From positions 1 to 64,000 of the forward strand of contig DASZNF010000040.1 in assembly GCA_035551355.1 (NCBI GenBank): a DNA stretch of 64,000 bases, given 5' to 3'. Source of the stretch: DATATV01 sp035551355 (GTDB taxonomy: Bacteria; Actinomycetota; Actinomycetes; Mycobacteriales; Pseudonocardiaceae). Under the pieces are notes generated by a model. It did not search any database. It had not been told where the DNA came from and saw only the letters and a program-made list of their open reading frames with translations. The number at the start of each line of letters is the position of its first letter. The stretch's first letter is position 1. Position numbers and translations under genes: made by a program. This document shows, piece after piece, positions 31,835 to 40,846 of this stretch.

Positions 31835-34191
31835 CCCTGCACCTCCGCGTTGCGAAGCAGCGCGACGATCGCCGACGGGCTCACCGGCAGCCGGGTGACC
31901 TCCACCCCGAACGGCGCCAGCGCGTCCGCGACCGCGTTCACCACGGCCGGCGGCGCCCCGATCGCACCACCCTCGCCGACTCCCTTGTAACTCCCCGGCC
32001 CCGGGCTGGGTGTCTGCACGTGTCCGTACTCGATCACCGGAACCTCGGTGCTGGTGGGCAGGAGATAGTCCAGAAACGTTGTGGTGACCGGGTTTCCGTC
32101 CTCGTCGTAGGCCAGGTGCTCGAACAGCGCGCCGCCGATGCCCTGCACACTGCCGCCGGCGATCTGGCCCTCCACCACGCTCGGGTTGATCATCGGGCCG
32201 CAGTCCTCGCTGACCACATAACGCAGCAGCCGCACCGCGCCGGTGACCACGTCCACCTCGCAGGTGCACACGTGGGTGGCGTTGGCCCACACGATCGGGC
32301 TGCGCCCGCGATAGCGGCCGCTGGCCTCCAGACCGGCGGGCACGTCCGGCGGCAGCTGTTCCGGCTGGAAATAGGCGATCGAGGCGATCTGGGCCAGCGA
32401 GATCCCGGCCGACGGCACGCCGCGCACCCCGGCCCGGCTGTGCGCCAGTTCGATGTCCTCGGTCGCCGCCTCCAGTTTGTGCGCGGCGATGGCCACGATC
32501 CGCTCGCGCAGCACCGCCGCTGTCTCCCCCACCGCGCCCGCGGTCATCGAGCCCGATCGGCTGCCCTGGGTGCCCGCGCCGAACGGGGTGACCGCGGTGT
32601 CGCCCTGGATGGTGTGCACGTCGGCGATGTCCACGCCCAGCGCGTCGGCGGTCAGCTGCACGACGGTGGTCTCGATGCTGTTGCCGGCCGAGCCGCCGGC
32701 CACGTAGACGTTGACCGCGCCGGAGGGCTCGATGCGGATGGTGGCGCCCTCGGTCCCGTAGAAGCCCATCGCGGTCGCCGTGGGCTCGACATAGCTGCAC
32801 GTGCCGATGCCGAGGTAGCGCCCGTTGGCCCGAGCCGCCTCTTGTTCCTGCCGGAAAGTCTCGTAGTCCACCATCTCGATGGCCAGTTCGAAGGTTTCCC
32901 GCGGAGACATGTCGCTGTAGGGCATGCCGTTGGGATTGGCGCACGGGAGATCCTCGGCCCGTAACATGTTGCGGCGGCGCAGTTCCACCGGATCGAGGCC
33001 CAGTTGCCGCGCGGCGATGTCCAGCAGCACCTCCCGGGCCAGCGACTCGTACTGCCAGGGCCCGCGGTAGGCGCCGCGACCGACGGTGTTGGAGAACGCG
33101 GCCCTCGTGGTGAAGGTGGCGGCCGGCACCCGGTACGGGCCGGGGAACAGCATGCCGACCGCCGCGCCGGTTTGGATCGGCGGCTGGACCGGGTACGCGC
33201 CCGCGTCCTGCACGTGGTCGATGGCCGCGGCCAGGATGGTGCCATCGGCGGCGAAGGCCATCCGCGCGTCCCCGTGTTCGTGCCGGGCCTGCCCGGCGCA
33301 CATCAGGTTCTCCCGCCGGTCCTCGATCCATTTGAGCGCACCGGAAACCTTGCGGACGGCCAGCAGCACGCACATCTCCTCGCGCTGGGGCGCCACCTTC
33401 TGCCCGAAGCCGCCGCCGGTGTCGCGCATCAGCACGCGCACCTGATGCTCGGCGATGCCCAGCAGCCGCGCGCTGAACATGCGCACCTCGTGCGGGGCCT
33501 GGGTGGCGGCCCAGATGGTCAGCTCCCGTTCCGGCGCCGACCATTCCGCGACCAGGCCGCGGGTTTCCATCGGCACCGGGGCGTAGGACTGCTGGTGGAT
33601 CGTGCGCCGCACCACCTGGTCGGCGTTGTCGAAGAGGTCCGCGAGTTCGCTCGCGGGGCGGCCGCCGAGTTCGCCGGCCGAATTGCCGGGATAGCCGGCG
33701 TGCACCAGTTCCGGCGAGTCGAACGCCGTTGTGTAGTCGGCGATCGGTGGCAGCGGGTCGTAGTCCACGGCCACCAGATCGGCCGCATCCTCGGCGACAT
33801 AGCGGTCCACCGCGACCACCAGCGCCACCGGGTCACCGACGAACCGCACCTCGTCCTGGGCCAACGGCGGCCGGGGTGTGTCGGGCATGTCCGGGCCGAA
33901 CGAGGTGTACCACTGCTGGCGCACGTCCGGGTTCAGGTCGGCGGCGGTGAATACCGCGTGCACGCCCTCCAGCGCCAGCGCCTCGGTGGCGTCGACACCG
34001 AGAATCTTCGCTCGGGCCATGGGACTGCGCACGAAACACGCGTGCAGCATGCCGGGACGCGCGATGTCGTCGACATAGGTGCCGCGACCGGTCAGCAGTC
34101 GGCTGTCCTCCACCCGGTTCACCCGGGCCCCGGCATACCGTGCGGCCGGCACGGTCATCGGGGGACGACCGGAAAGAAGTTCGATCCGCAC
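31831..34191 (-). CDS. coxL: molybdenum hydroxylase large subunit (xanthine dehydrogenase family)
   Basis: 786 residues from GTG 34191, chosen because GGGAGGA lies upstream; ATG 34158 (775 residues) is the alternative. Molybdopterin-cytosine-dinucleotide-binding type: RVEDSRLLTGRGTYVDDI start, GGGFGQKV, and GVGEGGAIGAPPAVVNAV with the base Glu. The active-site loop reads GAYRGPWQYE, not the AYRCSFR of true CO dehydrogenase nor the AYRGAGR of form II. It is therefore a carbon hydroxylase of unknown substrate, not a CO oxidiser. First gene of a four-gene operon with FAD subunit, Fe-S subunit and mycofactocin-type SDR; divergent from the mce operon. Confidence 0.9.
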   Translation of the reverse strand: MRIELLSGRPPMTVPAARYAGARVNRVEDSRLLTGRGTYVDDIARPGMLHACFVRSPMARAKILGVDATEALALEGVHAVFTAADLNPDVRQQWYTSFGPDMPDTPRPPLAQDEVRFVGDPVALVVAVDRYVAEDAADLVAVDYDPLPPIADYTTAFDSPELVHAGYPGNSAGELGGRPASELADLFDNADQVVRRTIHQQSYAPVPMETRGLVAEWSAPERELTIWAATQAPHEVRMFSARLLGIAEHQVRVLMRDTGGGFGQKVAPQREEMCVLLAVRKVSGALKWIEDRRENLMCAGQARHEHGDARMAFAADGTILAAAIDHVQDAGAYPVQPPIQTGAAVGMLFPGPYRVPAATFTTRAAFSNTVGRGAYRGPWQYESLAREVLLDIAARQLGLDPVELRRRNMLRAEDLPCANPNGMPYSDMSPRETFELAIEMVDYETFRQEQEAARANGRYLGIGTCSYVEPTATAMGFYGTEGATIRIEPSGAVNVYVAGGSAGNSIETTVVQLTADALGVDIADVHTIQGDTAVTPFGAGTQGSRSGSMTAGAVGETAAVLRERIVAIAAHKLEAATEDIELAHSRAGVRGVPSAGISLAQIASIAYFQPEQLPPDVPAGLEASGRYRGRSPIVWANATHVCTCEVDVVTGAVRLLRYVVSEDCGPMINPSVVEGQIAGGSVQGIGGALFEHLAYDEDGNPVTTTFLDYLLPTSTEVPVIEYGHVQTPSPGPGSYKGVGEGGAIGAPPAVVNAVADALAPFGVEVTRLPVSPSAIVALLRNAEVQG

Positions 34192-34260
34192 ACCACAGGA
34201 GTTCCTCCCGGTCGACGGTGACACGAGCTGCTGAGCGACCGCCCAGCATCGCCGGATATC

Positions 34261-34372
34261 TGTTTAACACGGCCGACGGTCGCCGTCAATCAGTCCGGGT
34301 CGCGCCCGTGGACGACCGCTGCCGGACACCCTTTGCGACCAGTTGACATCGCGCTGTAGCGCATGTTAAACA
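34261..34372. promoter_or_regulatory. divergent promoter region with inverted TGTTTAACA / TGTTAAACA pair
   Basis: TGTTTAACA at 34261-34269 and its exact reverse complement TGTTAAACA at 34364-34372 lie 103 bases apart between the molybdenum-hydroxylase and mce operons. TTGACA at 34343-34348 with a -10-like TAAACA at 34367 gives a plausible mce promoter that the second copy covers. The 276-base gap (34192-34467) holds no gene. Confidence 0.5.
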
Positions 34373-34467
34373 AGTGCTCAGCACAGTTTGAGCAGTCGCT
34401 TAGCATCGATGATTTCGCTAGGCCCCACGCCGATTCTCGAACCGTATCCGACAGCAACGGAGCTGAC

Positions 34468-35292
34468 GTGAGCACGATCGGTTGGCCCGCGCGCACCGGC
34501 GCCCTGCTGGACGCCATCGGCGATCAGGTCCTGTTCTACGGCCGGGCCTACGGCTGGACCTACCGGGCGATTCGACGCTACCGCAAGGAAATCCTCCGGC
34601 AACTGGCCTCGGTGAGCTTCGGCCGTGGCGCGCTGGCCCTGGTCGGCGGCACGGCGATGATCGTCGCCTTCCTCACCGCCACCACCGGTATCGAACTGGC
34701 CGTCCAAGGCTATTCGCAGCTGACCAACATCGGCATCGACGCGCTGCTCGGCTTCGTCTCCGCCTACGTCAACACCCGGATCGCGGCCCCACTGGTGGCG
34801 GGCATCGCGCTGGTGGCCACGGTCGGCGCCGGATTCACCGCGGAACTCGGCGCGATGCGGATCAACGAGGAGATCGACGCGCTGGAGGTGATGGGAATTC
34901 CCTCGATCCCCTATCTGGTCACCACCCGCGTCGTCGCCGGACTGATCGCGGTCACCCCGCTCTACGTGATCTCCCTGGTGATGGCCTACACGCTGACCCG
35001 GCTGACCACGACCGTGCTTTATGGCCAGTCACCCGGCACCTACGATCACTACTTCAGCACTTTCCTTGTGCCACAGGACATCGTGAGCTCGTTCGCGGTG
35101 GTGTTCGTGATGGCCGTCGTGATCATCTCGGTGCACTGCTACTACGGGTACCGCGCCTCGGGCGGCCCAGCTGGGGTCGGGCACGCGGTCGGCCACGCGG
35201 TGCGCGCCTCCCTGGTCGGCATCATGTTCGTCGCCCTGGGCATGAGCCTGATCCTGTACGGCAACTCCGACACGCTGCACATCGCGAGGTGA
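34468..35292 (+). CDS. yrbEB: YrbE/MlaE-type permease, B-type of the Mce importer
   Basis: 274 residues, several hydrophobic helices. TATTGIELAVQGYSQLTNIG, VATVGAGFTAELGAMRINEE (MlaE core, then the EEIDALEVMGI cytosolic loop) and HCYYGYRASGGPAGVG place it with YrbE B-type proteins. It forms the membrane channel of the Mce transporter with a second YrbE and an Mkl-type ATPase (not in this window). GTG 34468 has a GGAG upstream. Odd: its usual partner YrbEA is not beside it but 8 kb downstream at 43113, after mceA-F. Confidence 0.9.
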   Translation: MSTIGWPARTGALLDAIGDQVLFYGRAYGWTYRAIRRYRKEILRQLASVSFGRGALALVGGTAMIVAFLTATTGIELAVQGYSQLTNIGIDALLGFVSAYVNTRIAAPLVAGIALVATVGAGFTAELGAMRINEEIDALEVMGIPSIPYLVTTRVVAGLIAVTPLYVISLVMAYTLTRLTTTVLYGQSPGTYDHYFSTFLVPQDIVSSFAVVFVMAVVIISVHCYYGYRASGGPAGVGHAVGHAVRASLVGIMFVALGMSLILYGNSDTLHIAR

Positions 35293-35294
35293 GG

Positions 35295-36479
35295 ATGCGC
35301 GAGACAGTGCAGCGCAGGCGCCAGCGGCTGTTCGGGCTCGCCGGCGTTCTCGTGCTGGGCCTGTCCGTCTTCTTCGTCTATGCCTCCTACACCGAGCTGT
35401 TCAGTCCCGTGGTGCACGCCCAGGTGATCGCCGACCGCAGCGGCCTGGAACTGGACGACAAGGCGGATGTGACGCTGCGCGGGATGAAGGTCGGCGAGGT
35501 CCGCGCGGTCACCATCGTCAACGGCCAGGCGGTGATCGACATCGCCATCGACCGCCAGTACGTGGACGTGATCCCCGGCAATGTTGGCGCGGACATCGAC
35601 GCGCCCACCTTGTTCGGCGCGAAGTTCATCAACCTGTTGCCGCCCAGCGCACCCAGCGCCCAACCGATCGCGGACGGCACGGTGATCCACTCGTCCCAGG
35701 TGAGCACCGAAACGAACTCGCTGTTCGGCAATCTCATGTCGTTGCTGACCGCGGTGAAACCGGCCGAGCTCGACGCCACCCTCGGCGCGGTGGCCACCGC
35801 GTTGCAGGGCCGGGGCGCGCAACTGGGCTCGTTCATCAGTGATCTCAACGGGTATCTCACCCATTTCAACCCGACATTGCCCGCGGTGAACCAGGATCTG
35901 GCCGCGCTGCCGGACGTGACCGGCACCTATGCCGCGGCCGCGCCCAACCTGGTGCACATCCTCGGCAACGTCACCACCACGAGCAAAACCCTGCAGGACA
36001 AGCAGGCCGGTCTGGCCGCCCTGCTGCTGAGCGTCACCCGGGTGTCCAACGAGGGCGCCTCGGTACTCGACGACAGCGGCCAGCAACTGGTCGACGCGTT
36101 CGAAACCCTGCGCCCGACGACCCAACTGCTGGCCTACTACTCGCCGGAATTCCCCTGTCTGCTGGCCAACATCAACCTGATGCGCTACTCCAGCCTGGTC
36201 AACGTCGGAGGCCAGTACAACGGCATCCACGGCTTGGTCACGTTCATGCCCGGACAGGCCGGTTACCAGCCCGGCGTGGACGATCCGAAGGTCGCCGCGA
36301 GCGGGCCGCCCAAGTGCTATCCGGGCGGGGTGGTCGGCGAGCCGTACGTGCCGTTCGACGACGGCACGCACTCGGTCGACTTCAACCGGACGACCACCAC
36401 GGTCGTCACCCCGATGGAACTGGCGCAGGAACTGCTGGGTTCGGCCATCACCCCGTTCGTGGCCGGGGGTGGCAAGTGA
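35295..36479 (+). CDS. mceA: Mce-family protein, first of six (MceA)
   Basis: 394 residues. N-terminal anchor LFGLAGVLVLGLSVFFVYASY, then an MlaD domain at about 38-115 (ADVTLRGMKVGEV, DAPTLFGAKFINLLPP), then a long helical stretch and a C-terminal part with PEFPCLLANINLMRY and KCYPGG, cysteines typical of the A-type. Six different Mce proteins assemble into a hexameric tube that shuttles lipids across the cell envelope. ATG 35295 directly follows yrbEB; its end overlaps the next start (GTGA), as with all genes in this run. Confidence 0.93.
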   Translation: MRETVQRRRQRLFGLAGVLVLGLSVFFVYASYTELFSPVVHAQVIADRSGLELDDKADVTLRGMKVGEVRAVTIVNGQAVIDIAIDRQYVDVIPGNVGADIDAPTLFGAKFINLLPPSAPSAQPIADGTVIHSSQVSTETNSLFGNLMSLLTAVKPAELDATLGAVATALQGRGAQLGSFISDLNGYLTHFNPTLPAVNQDLAALPDVTGTYAAAAPNLVHILGNVTTTSKTLQDKQAGLAALLLSVTRVSNEGASVLDDSGQQLVDAFETLRPTTQLLAYYSPEFPCLLANINLMRYSSLVNVGGQYNGIHGLVTFMPGQAGYQPGVDDPKVAASGPPKCYPGGVVGEPYVPFDDGTHSVDFNRTTTTVVTPMELAQELLGSAITPFVAGGGK

Positions 36480-37483
36480 AGACCACCGGGCTGTTGATCA
36501 AGGCGGGGATTTTCGCCACCGTCGCAGTGGTGCTGACCGGAGCGCTGGTGCTGACCTTCGGCGATGTCAGCCTCGGCTCCAGCACCACCTACCGGGCGAT
36601 CTTCACCGACGTGTCGGGGATGAAGTCGGGCAGTGACGTCCGGGCCGCCGGGGTGACCATCGGCCGGGTCAGCGGGCTGAAACGGTTGCCGGACAACACC
36701 ATCGAGGTCACGTTCAGCGCGCAGGACGAGATCCCGCTGACCACCGGCAGCACCGCAACCATCCGCTACAAGAACCTGGTCGGCGACCGGTTCCTGCAAC
36801 TGGGCCCCGGCCCGGGACCGGCCCTGCCGCCCAATGGCGTGCTGCCGAAGACACAAACGCACCCGGCGCTGGATCTGGACGAACTGTTCAACGGCTTCAC
36901 CCCGCTGTTCCAGGGACTTCAGCCCGCCCAGATCAATCAACTGTCCAGCGCGCTGATCGCCGTGCTGCAGGGGCAGGGCGGCGCGGTGGACGGCCTGCTG
37001 ACCGACCTCGGTTCGGTGACCACGACGCTGGCCGATCACACCTCGGTGATCAGCGCGGTGGTCGACCAGCTCAACTCGGTGCTGGGCACGCTGGTCGACG
37101 ACGCGCCCGAACTCAACGCCACCATCGTCAATCTGCAACTGCTGGTCAGCGGACTGGCCGCCGATCGCGGCCAGATCGGCCAATCGCTGGACGGCATCAA
37201 CAATCTCACCACGTCGTTGAGCGGGCTGCTCCAGCAGAACCGGCCGGACATCCAGGGCACCATCGGCCAGCTCGGCCGGTTCGCCCAGACCGTGAACAGC
37301 GAAGGGTCCGCTTTGGACAATCTGCTACGCCGGCTGCCCGGCTACTACGTGCCGCTGGGCCGGCTGGGCGACAACCAGAGCGCCTTCCAGTTCTACCTGT
37401 GCGGCGTGCAGTTGCGCATCACCACACCGGCCGGGCAGATCGACACCCCCATGATCAACAGCGGGAACGTGCCCCGATGCTGA
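36476..37483 (+). CDS. mceB: Mce-family protein B
   Basis: 335 residues. Anchor LIKAGIFATVAVVLTGALVL, MlaD domain (GMKSGSDVRAAGVTIGRVSG, TGSTATIRYKNLVGDRFLQL), helical needle region rich in Gln, Asn, Leu and Thr (SLDGINNLTTSLSGLLQQ), and a C-terminal FQFYLCGVQLRI segment. Part of the envelope-spanning lipid conduit with the other five. GTG 36476 overlaps mceA by four bases. Confidence 0.93.
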   Translation: MKTTGLLIKAGIFATVAVVLTGALVLTFGDVSLGSSTTYRAIFTDVSGMKSGSDVRAAGVTIGRVSGLKRLPDNTIEVTFSAQDEIPLTTGSTATIRYKNLVGDRFLQLGPGPGPALPPNGVLPKTQTHPALDLDELFNGFTPLFQGLQPAQINQLSSALIAVLQGQGGAVDGLLTDLGSVTTTLADHTSVISAVVDQLNSVLGTLVDDAPELNATIVNLQLLVSGLAADRGQIGQSLDGINNLTTSLSGLLQQNRPDIQGTIGQLGRFAQTVNSEGSALDNLLRRLPGYYVPLGRLGDNQSAFQFYLCGVQLRITTPAGQIDTPMINSGNVPRC

Positions 37484-38484
37484 CCCCCAGGAAGCGGTTC
37501 CGGGAACGCGATCCGCGGAAGGTCGGCCTGGCCGGCCTGGCGCTGGTCGGCCTCCTGCTGGCCGTGGCGCTGACCTCCGGCTCGATCTACCGGGCGCTGA
37601 CCAGCACCACCTACACCGCCATGTTCGGCGAGACCGGCGGGCTGACCACCGGCGCGGACGTGCGGATCGCCGGGTTCGACGTCGGGAAGGTGCAGAGCAT
37701 CAACCTGGACGGCGCCCAGGTCAAGGTGAGCTTCAGTGTGCAGGGGCCGGGAAATCTGGGGACTCTGACCGGCGCGGCGATCAAGACGTCCACCGCGCTC
37801 GGCCTGAAGTTCCTGGCCGTGCTGCCCGCAGGCGGCGGTCAGCTGCCGGCCGGGGCGGTGATTCCGCGCAGCCGCACCAGTTCGCCCTACGACCTCTCGG
37901 AGATCCTCGGCCAGCTGACCCAGCGCACCGAGCAGCTCAACGGCGCCCAGCTGGCCCAGGCGCTGAACACAGTTGCCGGCACCTTCCAGAACACCCCGCA
38001 GGGTCTGGCCGGCACGCTGGACGGGGTCAACCGGCTGTCCCAGAGCGTGGCCGACCAGGACCAGGCGCTGCGCAACCTGCTCAGCCAGGCCAACACCGTG
38101 ACCGGCGTGCTGGCGCAACGGAATCGGCAACTGTCCCAGCTGTTCGACGACGGCAACCTGTTGTTCGGCGAGCTCAACTCCCAGCGCACCGTCATAGACC
38201 AGCTGCTGGTCAGCACGACCTCGATGCTCGACCAGCTCAACGGCCTCGTGCGGGAGAACCAACCGCAGCTGCAACCGGCGCTGCAACAACTCCAGGGCGT
38301 GCTGAACATGCTCAACCGCGACAACCAGCTGATCGGCTCGGTGGTCCAGGGCGTCAACATCTACGCGGGCACCCTGGGCGAGGCGGTCGGCGGCGGCCCC
38401 TGGTTCTACGGCTATCTGGCCAACCTGCCGCCGACCAACCTGGCGCCGCTGCTGCCCGATGTGCTCAAGGCGGTGGGACCGTGA
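37477..38484 (+). CDS. mceC: Mce-family protein C
   Basis: 335 residues. RDPRKVGLAGLALVGLLLAV is the membrane anchor; the MlaD domain follows (GGLTTGADVRIAGFDVGKVQ, TSTALGLKFLAVLP), then a coiled helical tail with repeated QLNG-like segments (LDQLNGLVRENQPQLQPALQ). Ends near GGPWFYGYLANLPP, common in C-type proteins. Overlaps mceB by seven bases. Confidence 0.93.
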   Translation: MLTPRKRFRERDPRKVGLAGLALVGLLLAVALTSGSIYRALTSTTYTAMFGETGGLTTGADVRIAGFDVGKVQSINLDGAQVKVSFSVQGPGNLGTLTGAAIKTSTALGLKFLAVLPAGGGQLPAGAVIPRSRTSSPYDLSEILGQLTQRTEQLNGAQLAQALNTVAGTFQNTPQGLAGTLDGVNRLSQSVADQDQALRNLLSQANTVTGVLAQRNRQLSQLFDDGNLLFGELNSQRTVIDQLLVSTTSMLDQLNGLVRENQPQLQPALQQLQGVLNMLNRDNQLIGSVVQGVNIYAGTLGEAVGGGPWFYGYLANLPPTNLAPLLPDVLKAVGP

Positions 38485-39608
38485 GGACGCCGTCGTCGCG
38501 CACCACGCTGGCCGTCGTGCTGGGCGTGCTGGTGCTGGCCGCGGGGGCGGTCGTGCTCGCCGACGGGCCCGCGCAGAAGACCATCACCGCCTATTTCACC
38601 CAGACTCCGGGCCTGTATTCCGGGGATCCGGTGGAGATCCTCGGCGTGCCGGTCGGCAAGATCGACTCGATCAGCCCGGAACCGGGCCAGGTCCGGGTGG
38701 TCCTGCACTACGACGCCTCGATCGACGTGCCCGCGGCGGCGCAGGCCGCGATCATCTCGCCGACCCTGGTCAGCGGCCGGTTCATCCAGCTCACCCCGCC
38801 CTACACCACCGGCGCGATCCTGCCCGCCGATGCGACGCTTCCGTTGTCCCGCACGGTGGTTCCGGTGGAATGGGACGCCACCATCACCCAGTTGACCCAG
38901 CTGGCCAAGGAACTCGGCCCCGACGCCGGTCAGGTGACTGGCGCGGTGGGGCGGGTGCTGGACAGCGCCCAGGCCAACCTCGACGGCGAGGGCGAGCAGA
39001 TCAACTCCACCATTCGCAACGCGGCCAACGCGATGACCACGCTGGCCGCGGGCGGGCAGGACCTGTTCGGCACCGTGGACAACCTGGAGTCGGTGGTGAA
39101 CAACCTGGCCCAGAACGATTCCGCGGTGCAGGCGTTCACCCAGCAGCTGTCCCAGGTGTCGGCGTTGCTGGCGGACAACCGCGCGCAACTGGCCACGGTC
39201 GTGCGGACGTTCGACAACGTGGCCGGGGTGATCCAGAACTTCGTCAGGACCGAGACGAATCCGCTGAGCACCTCGCTGACCGGACTGACCGCGGTGACCA
39301 CGCAGCTGTCCGACAACCGGCAGGCCCTGGCCGATGTGTTGCAGCGCGCGCCGACCTCGGTGTCCAACCTGAACAACGACTACGACCCGACCGGCGGGCT
39401 GATGGCCGGCGCGTTCGCGCTGACCAACTTCAGCGATCCGGCGACCTTCGTCTGCTCGCTGATCTTCGCCGCCGGTGGGCACAACGACAACACCAACAAG
39501 ACCTGCGAGGCCGCGATCGCGCCGTTCGTCCAGGTGCTCAAGATGAACAACGTCCCGCTCCTGGTCGATCCGCTGCAGACCGAACCCGCGCCCGGGAACA
39601 ACAAATGA
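38481..39608 (+). CDS. mceD: Mce-family protein D
   Basis: 375 residues. Anchor TLAVVLGVLVLAAGAVVLA; MlaD domain with GLYSGDPVEILGVPVGKIDS and SPTLVSGRFIQLTP; helical region with EGEQINSTIRNAANAMTTLA; C-terminal DYDPTGGLMAGAFALTNF and a Cys in NKTCEAAIAPF. GTG 38481 overlaps mceC by four bases (GTGA). Confidence 0.92.
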   Translation: MRTPSSRTTLAVVLGVLVLAAGAVVLADGPAQKTITAYFTQTPGLYSGDPVEILGVPVGKIDSISPEPGQVRVVLHYDASIDVPAAAQAAIISPTLVSGRFIQLTPPYTTGAILPADATLPLSRTVVPVEWDATITQLTQLAKELGPDAGQVTGAVGRVLDSAQANLDGEGEQINSTIRNAANAMTTLAAGGQDLFGTVDNLESVVNNLAQNDSAVQAFTQQLSQVSALLADNRAQLATVVRTFDNVAGVIQNFVRTETNPLSTSLTGLTAVTTQLSDNRQALADVLQRAPTSVSNLNNDYDPTGGLMAGAFALTNFSDPATFVCSLIFAAGGHNDNTNKTCEAAIAPFVQVLKMNNVPLLVDPLQTEPAPGNNK

Positions 39609-40846
39609 CCGGGCCGCGGAGGATCCTGCGGGCCTGCCTGGTGCTGGTGCTGGTGGCGGCCGCATCGGTGCTGTGCGGCTGTTCGGCCGACCTGATCGAC
39701 TCGCTGCCCCTGCCCTACCGGGCCGGCACCGGCGCGAACTCCTACCAGATCACCGTGCACCTGGCCGATGTCGGCAATCTGGTGCCCAACGCCGAGGTCA
39801 AGGTCGGCGACGTCACGGTCGGCACGATCACCGACATCGGTTTCGACAACTGGACGGCGAAACTCACGGTGAGCCTGCCCGATTCGGTGGTGCTCCCGGC
39901 CAACGCGGAAGCCTGGATCGGGCAGAAAAGCCTGCTGGGCGCGGAATACCTGTCGCTGGGCCCACCGTCGGCGGCCAAGCCGATCGGCACCCTGCGGGCC
40001 GGGGACGACATCCCGCTCAGCCGCACCGGGCGCTACCCGGAGACCGAGGAACTGCTGGCCGCGCTGTCGGCAATTCTCAACCAGGGCGGTGTGTCCCAGC
40101 TGCACACCATCACCGCCGAACTCAACGCCGCCCTGGACGGGCACACCAACGACGCCCGTAGCCTGATCCAGAACGTCGGCGCCCTGGCCGCGACGCTGGA
40201 TGCCCGCAAGGGCGACATCGTGAGCGCGCTCAACAACCTCAACCAGCTGACCGCAACGCTGGCCAGGCAGAACCAGGTGATCAATACGGCGCTGCAGGCG
40301 ATCCCCGGCGGTCTGGCCGTGCTCGACCAGCAGAAGAACAGCCTGGTGCAGACGCTGAACTCGGTGTCCACGTTCGGCGACCTGGCCACTGCGGTGATCA
40401 GCGAGGGCGGGGGCGACCTGCACGCGAATCTGCAGGCGATCCAGCCGATCCTGGGCGAACTGGCCGATTCGGGCCACAACCTGGACGAGGCCATGGGCAT
40501 CCTGCCCACCTTCCCGTTCGGCACCAACACCGCGTTCCCCGCGGTCCTCAACGGCGACTACGGCAACCTCTACATCACCGTCGACCTGAACGCGCAGACC
40601 TTGGACGACAATCTGTTGCGCGGCTTGACCATCGCCGGTGTGCCGCTGCTGGGCGGTTCCTCGCTGGCCGCCGGAATCGTCAACTCCAATCCGCTCACCC
40701 AGGGACTGGCCGGGCTGATTCCATTGCCACTGGGCCAGAATCCCGGTGGCTCGACCGCGCCGCCGACCAGCACGCCGAGTCCGCCGTCCTCGTCCTGCGG
40801 TGTGCTGGGCTGGCTGCTCGGCGGCTCCTGTCAGGGAAGTGGCTGA
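39605..40846 (+). CDS. mceE: Mce-family lipoprotein E (LprK type)
   Basis: 413 residues. The signal ends in SVLCGCSADL, a lipobox-like motif around Cys25 or Cys27, so this is the lipid-anchored member, as E-type proteins are. MlaD domain VGNLVPNAEVKVGDVTVGTI and EAWIGQKSLLGAEYLSLGPP; long helical part; Pro/Ser-rich tail ending in CGVLGWLLGGSC. The tail Cys pair is typical of secreted actinobacterial tails. ATG 39605 overlaps mceD by four bases. Confidence 0.93.
   Translation: MTGPRRILRACLVLVLVAAASVLCGCSADLIDSLPLPYRAGTGANSYQITVHLADVGNLVPNAEVKVGDVTVGTITDIGFDNWTAKLTVSLPDSVVLPANAEAWIGQKSLLGAEYLSLGPPSAAKPIGTLRAGDDIPLSRTGRYPETEELLAALSAILNQGGVSQLHTITAELNAALDGHTNDARSLIQNVGALAATLDARKGDIVSALNNLNQLTATLARQNQVINTALQAIPGGLAVLDQQKNSLVQTLNSVSTFGDLATAVISEGGGDLHANLQAIQPILGELADSGHNLDEAMGILPTFPFGTNTAFPAVLNGDYGNLYITVDLNAQTLDDNLLRGLTIAGVPLLGGSSLAAGIVNSNPLTQGLAGLIPLPLGQNPGGSTAPPTSTPSPPSSSCGVLGWLLGGSCQGSG

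Noticed and set aside
30454..34191. Annotation as carbon monoxide dehydrogenase
   Set aside because: The large-subunit loop is AYRGPW, not AYRCSFR, so CO oxidation is not supported.
34363..34467. Earlier ATG start for yrbEB at 34363
   Set aside because: It would begin inside the promoter -10 region and adds a non-conserved tail; GTG 34468 has GGAG at the right distance.
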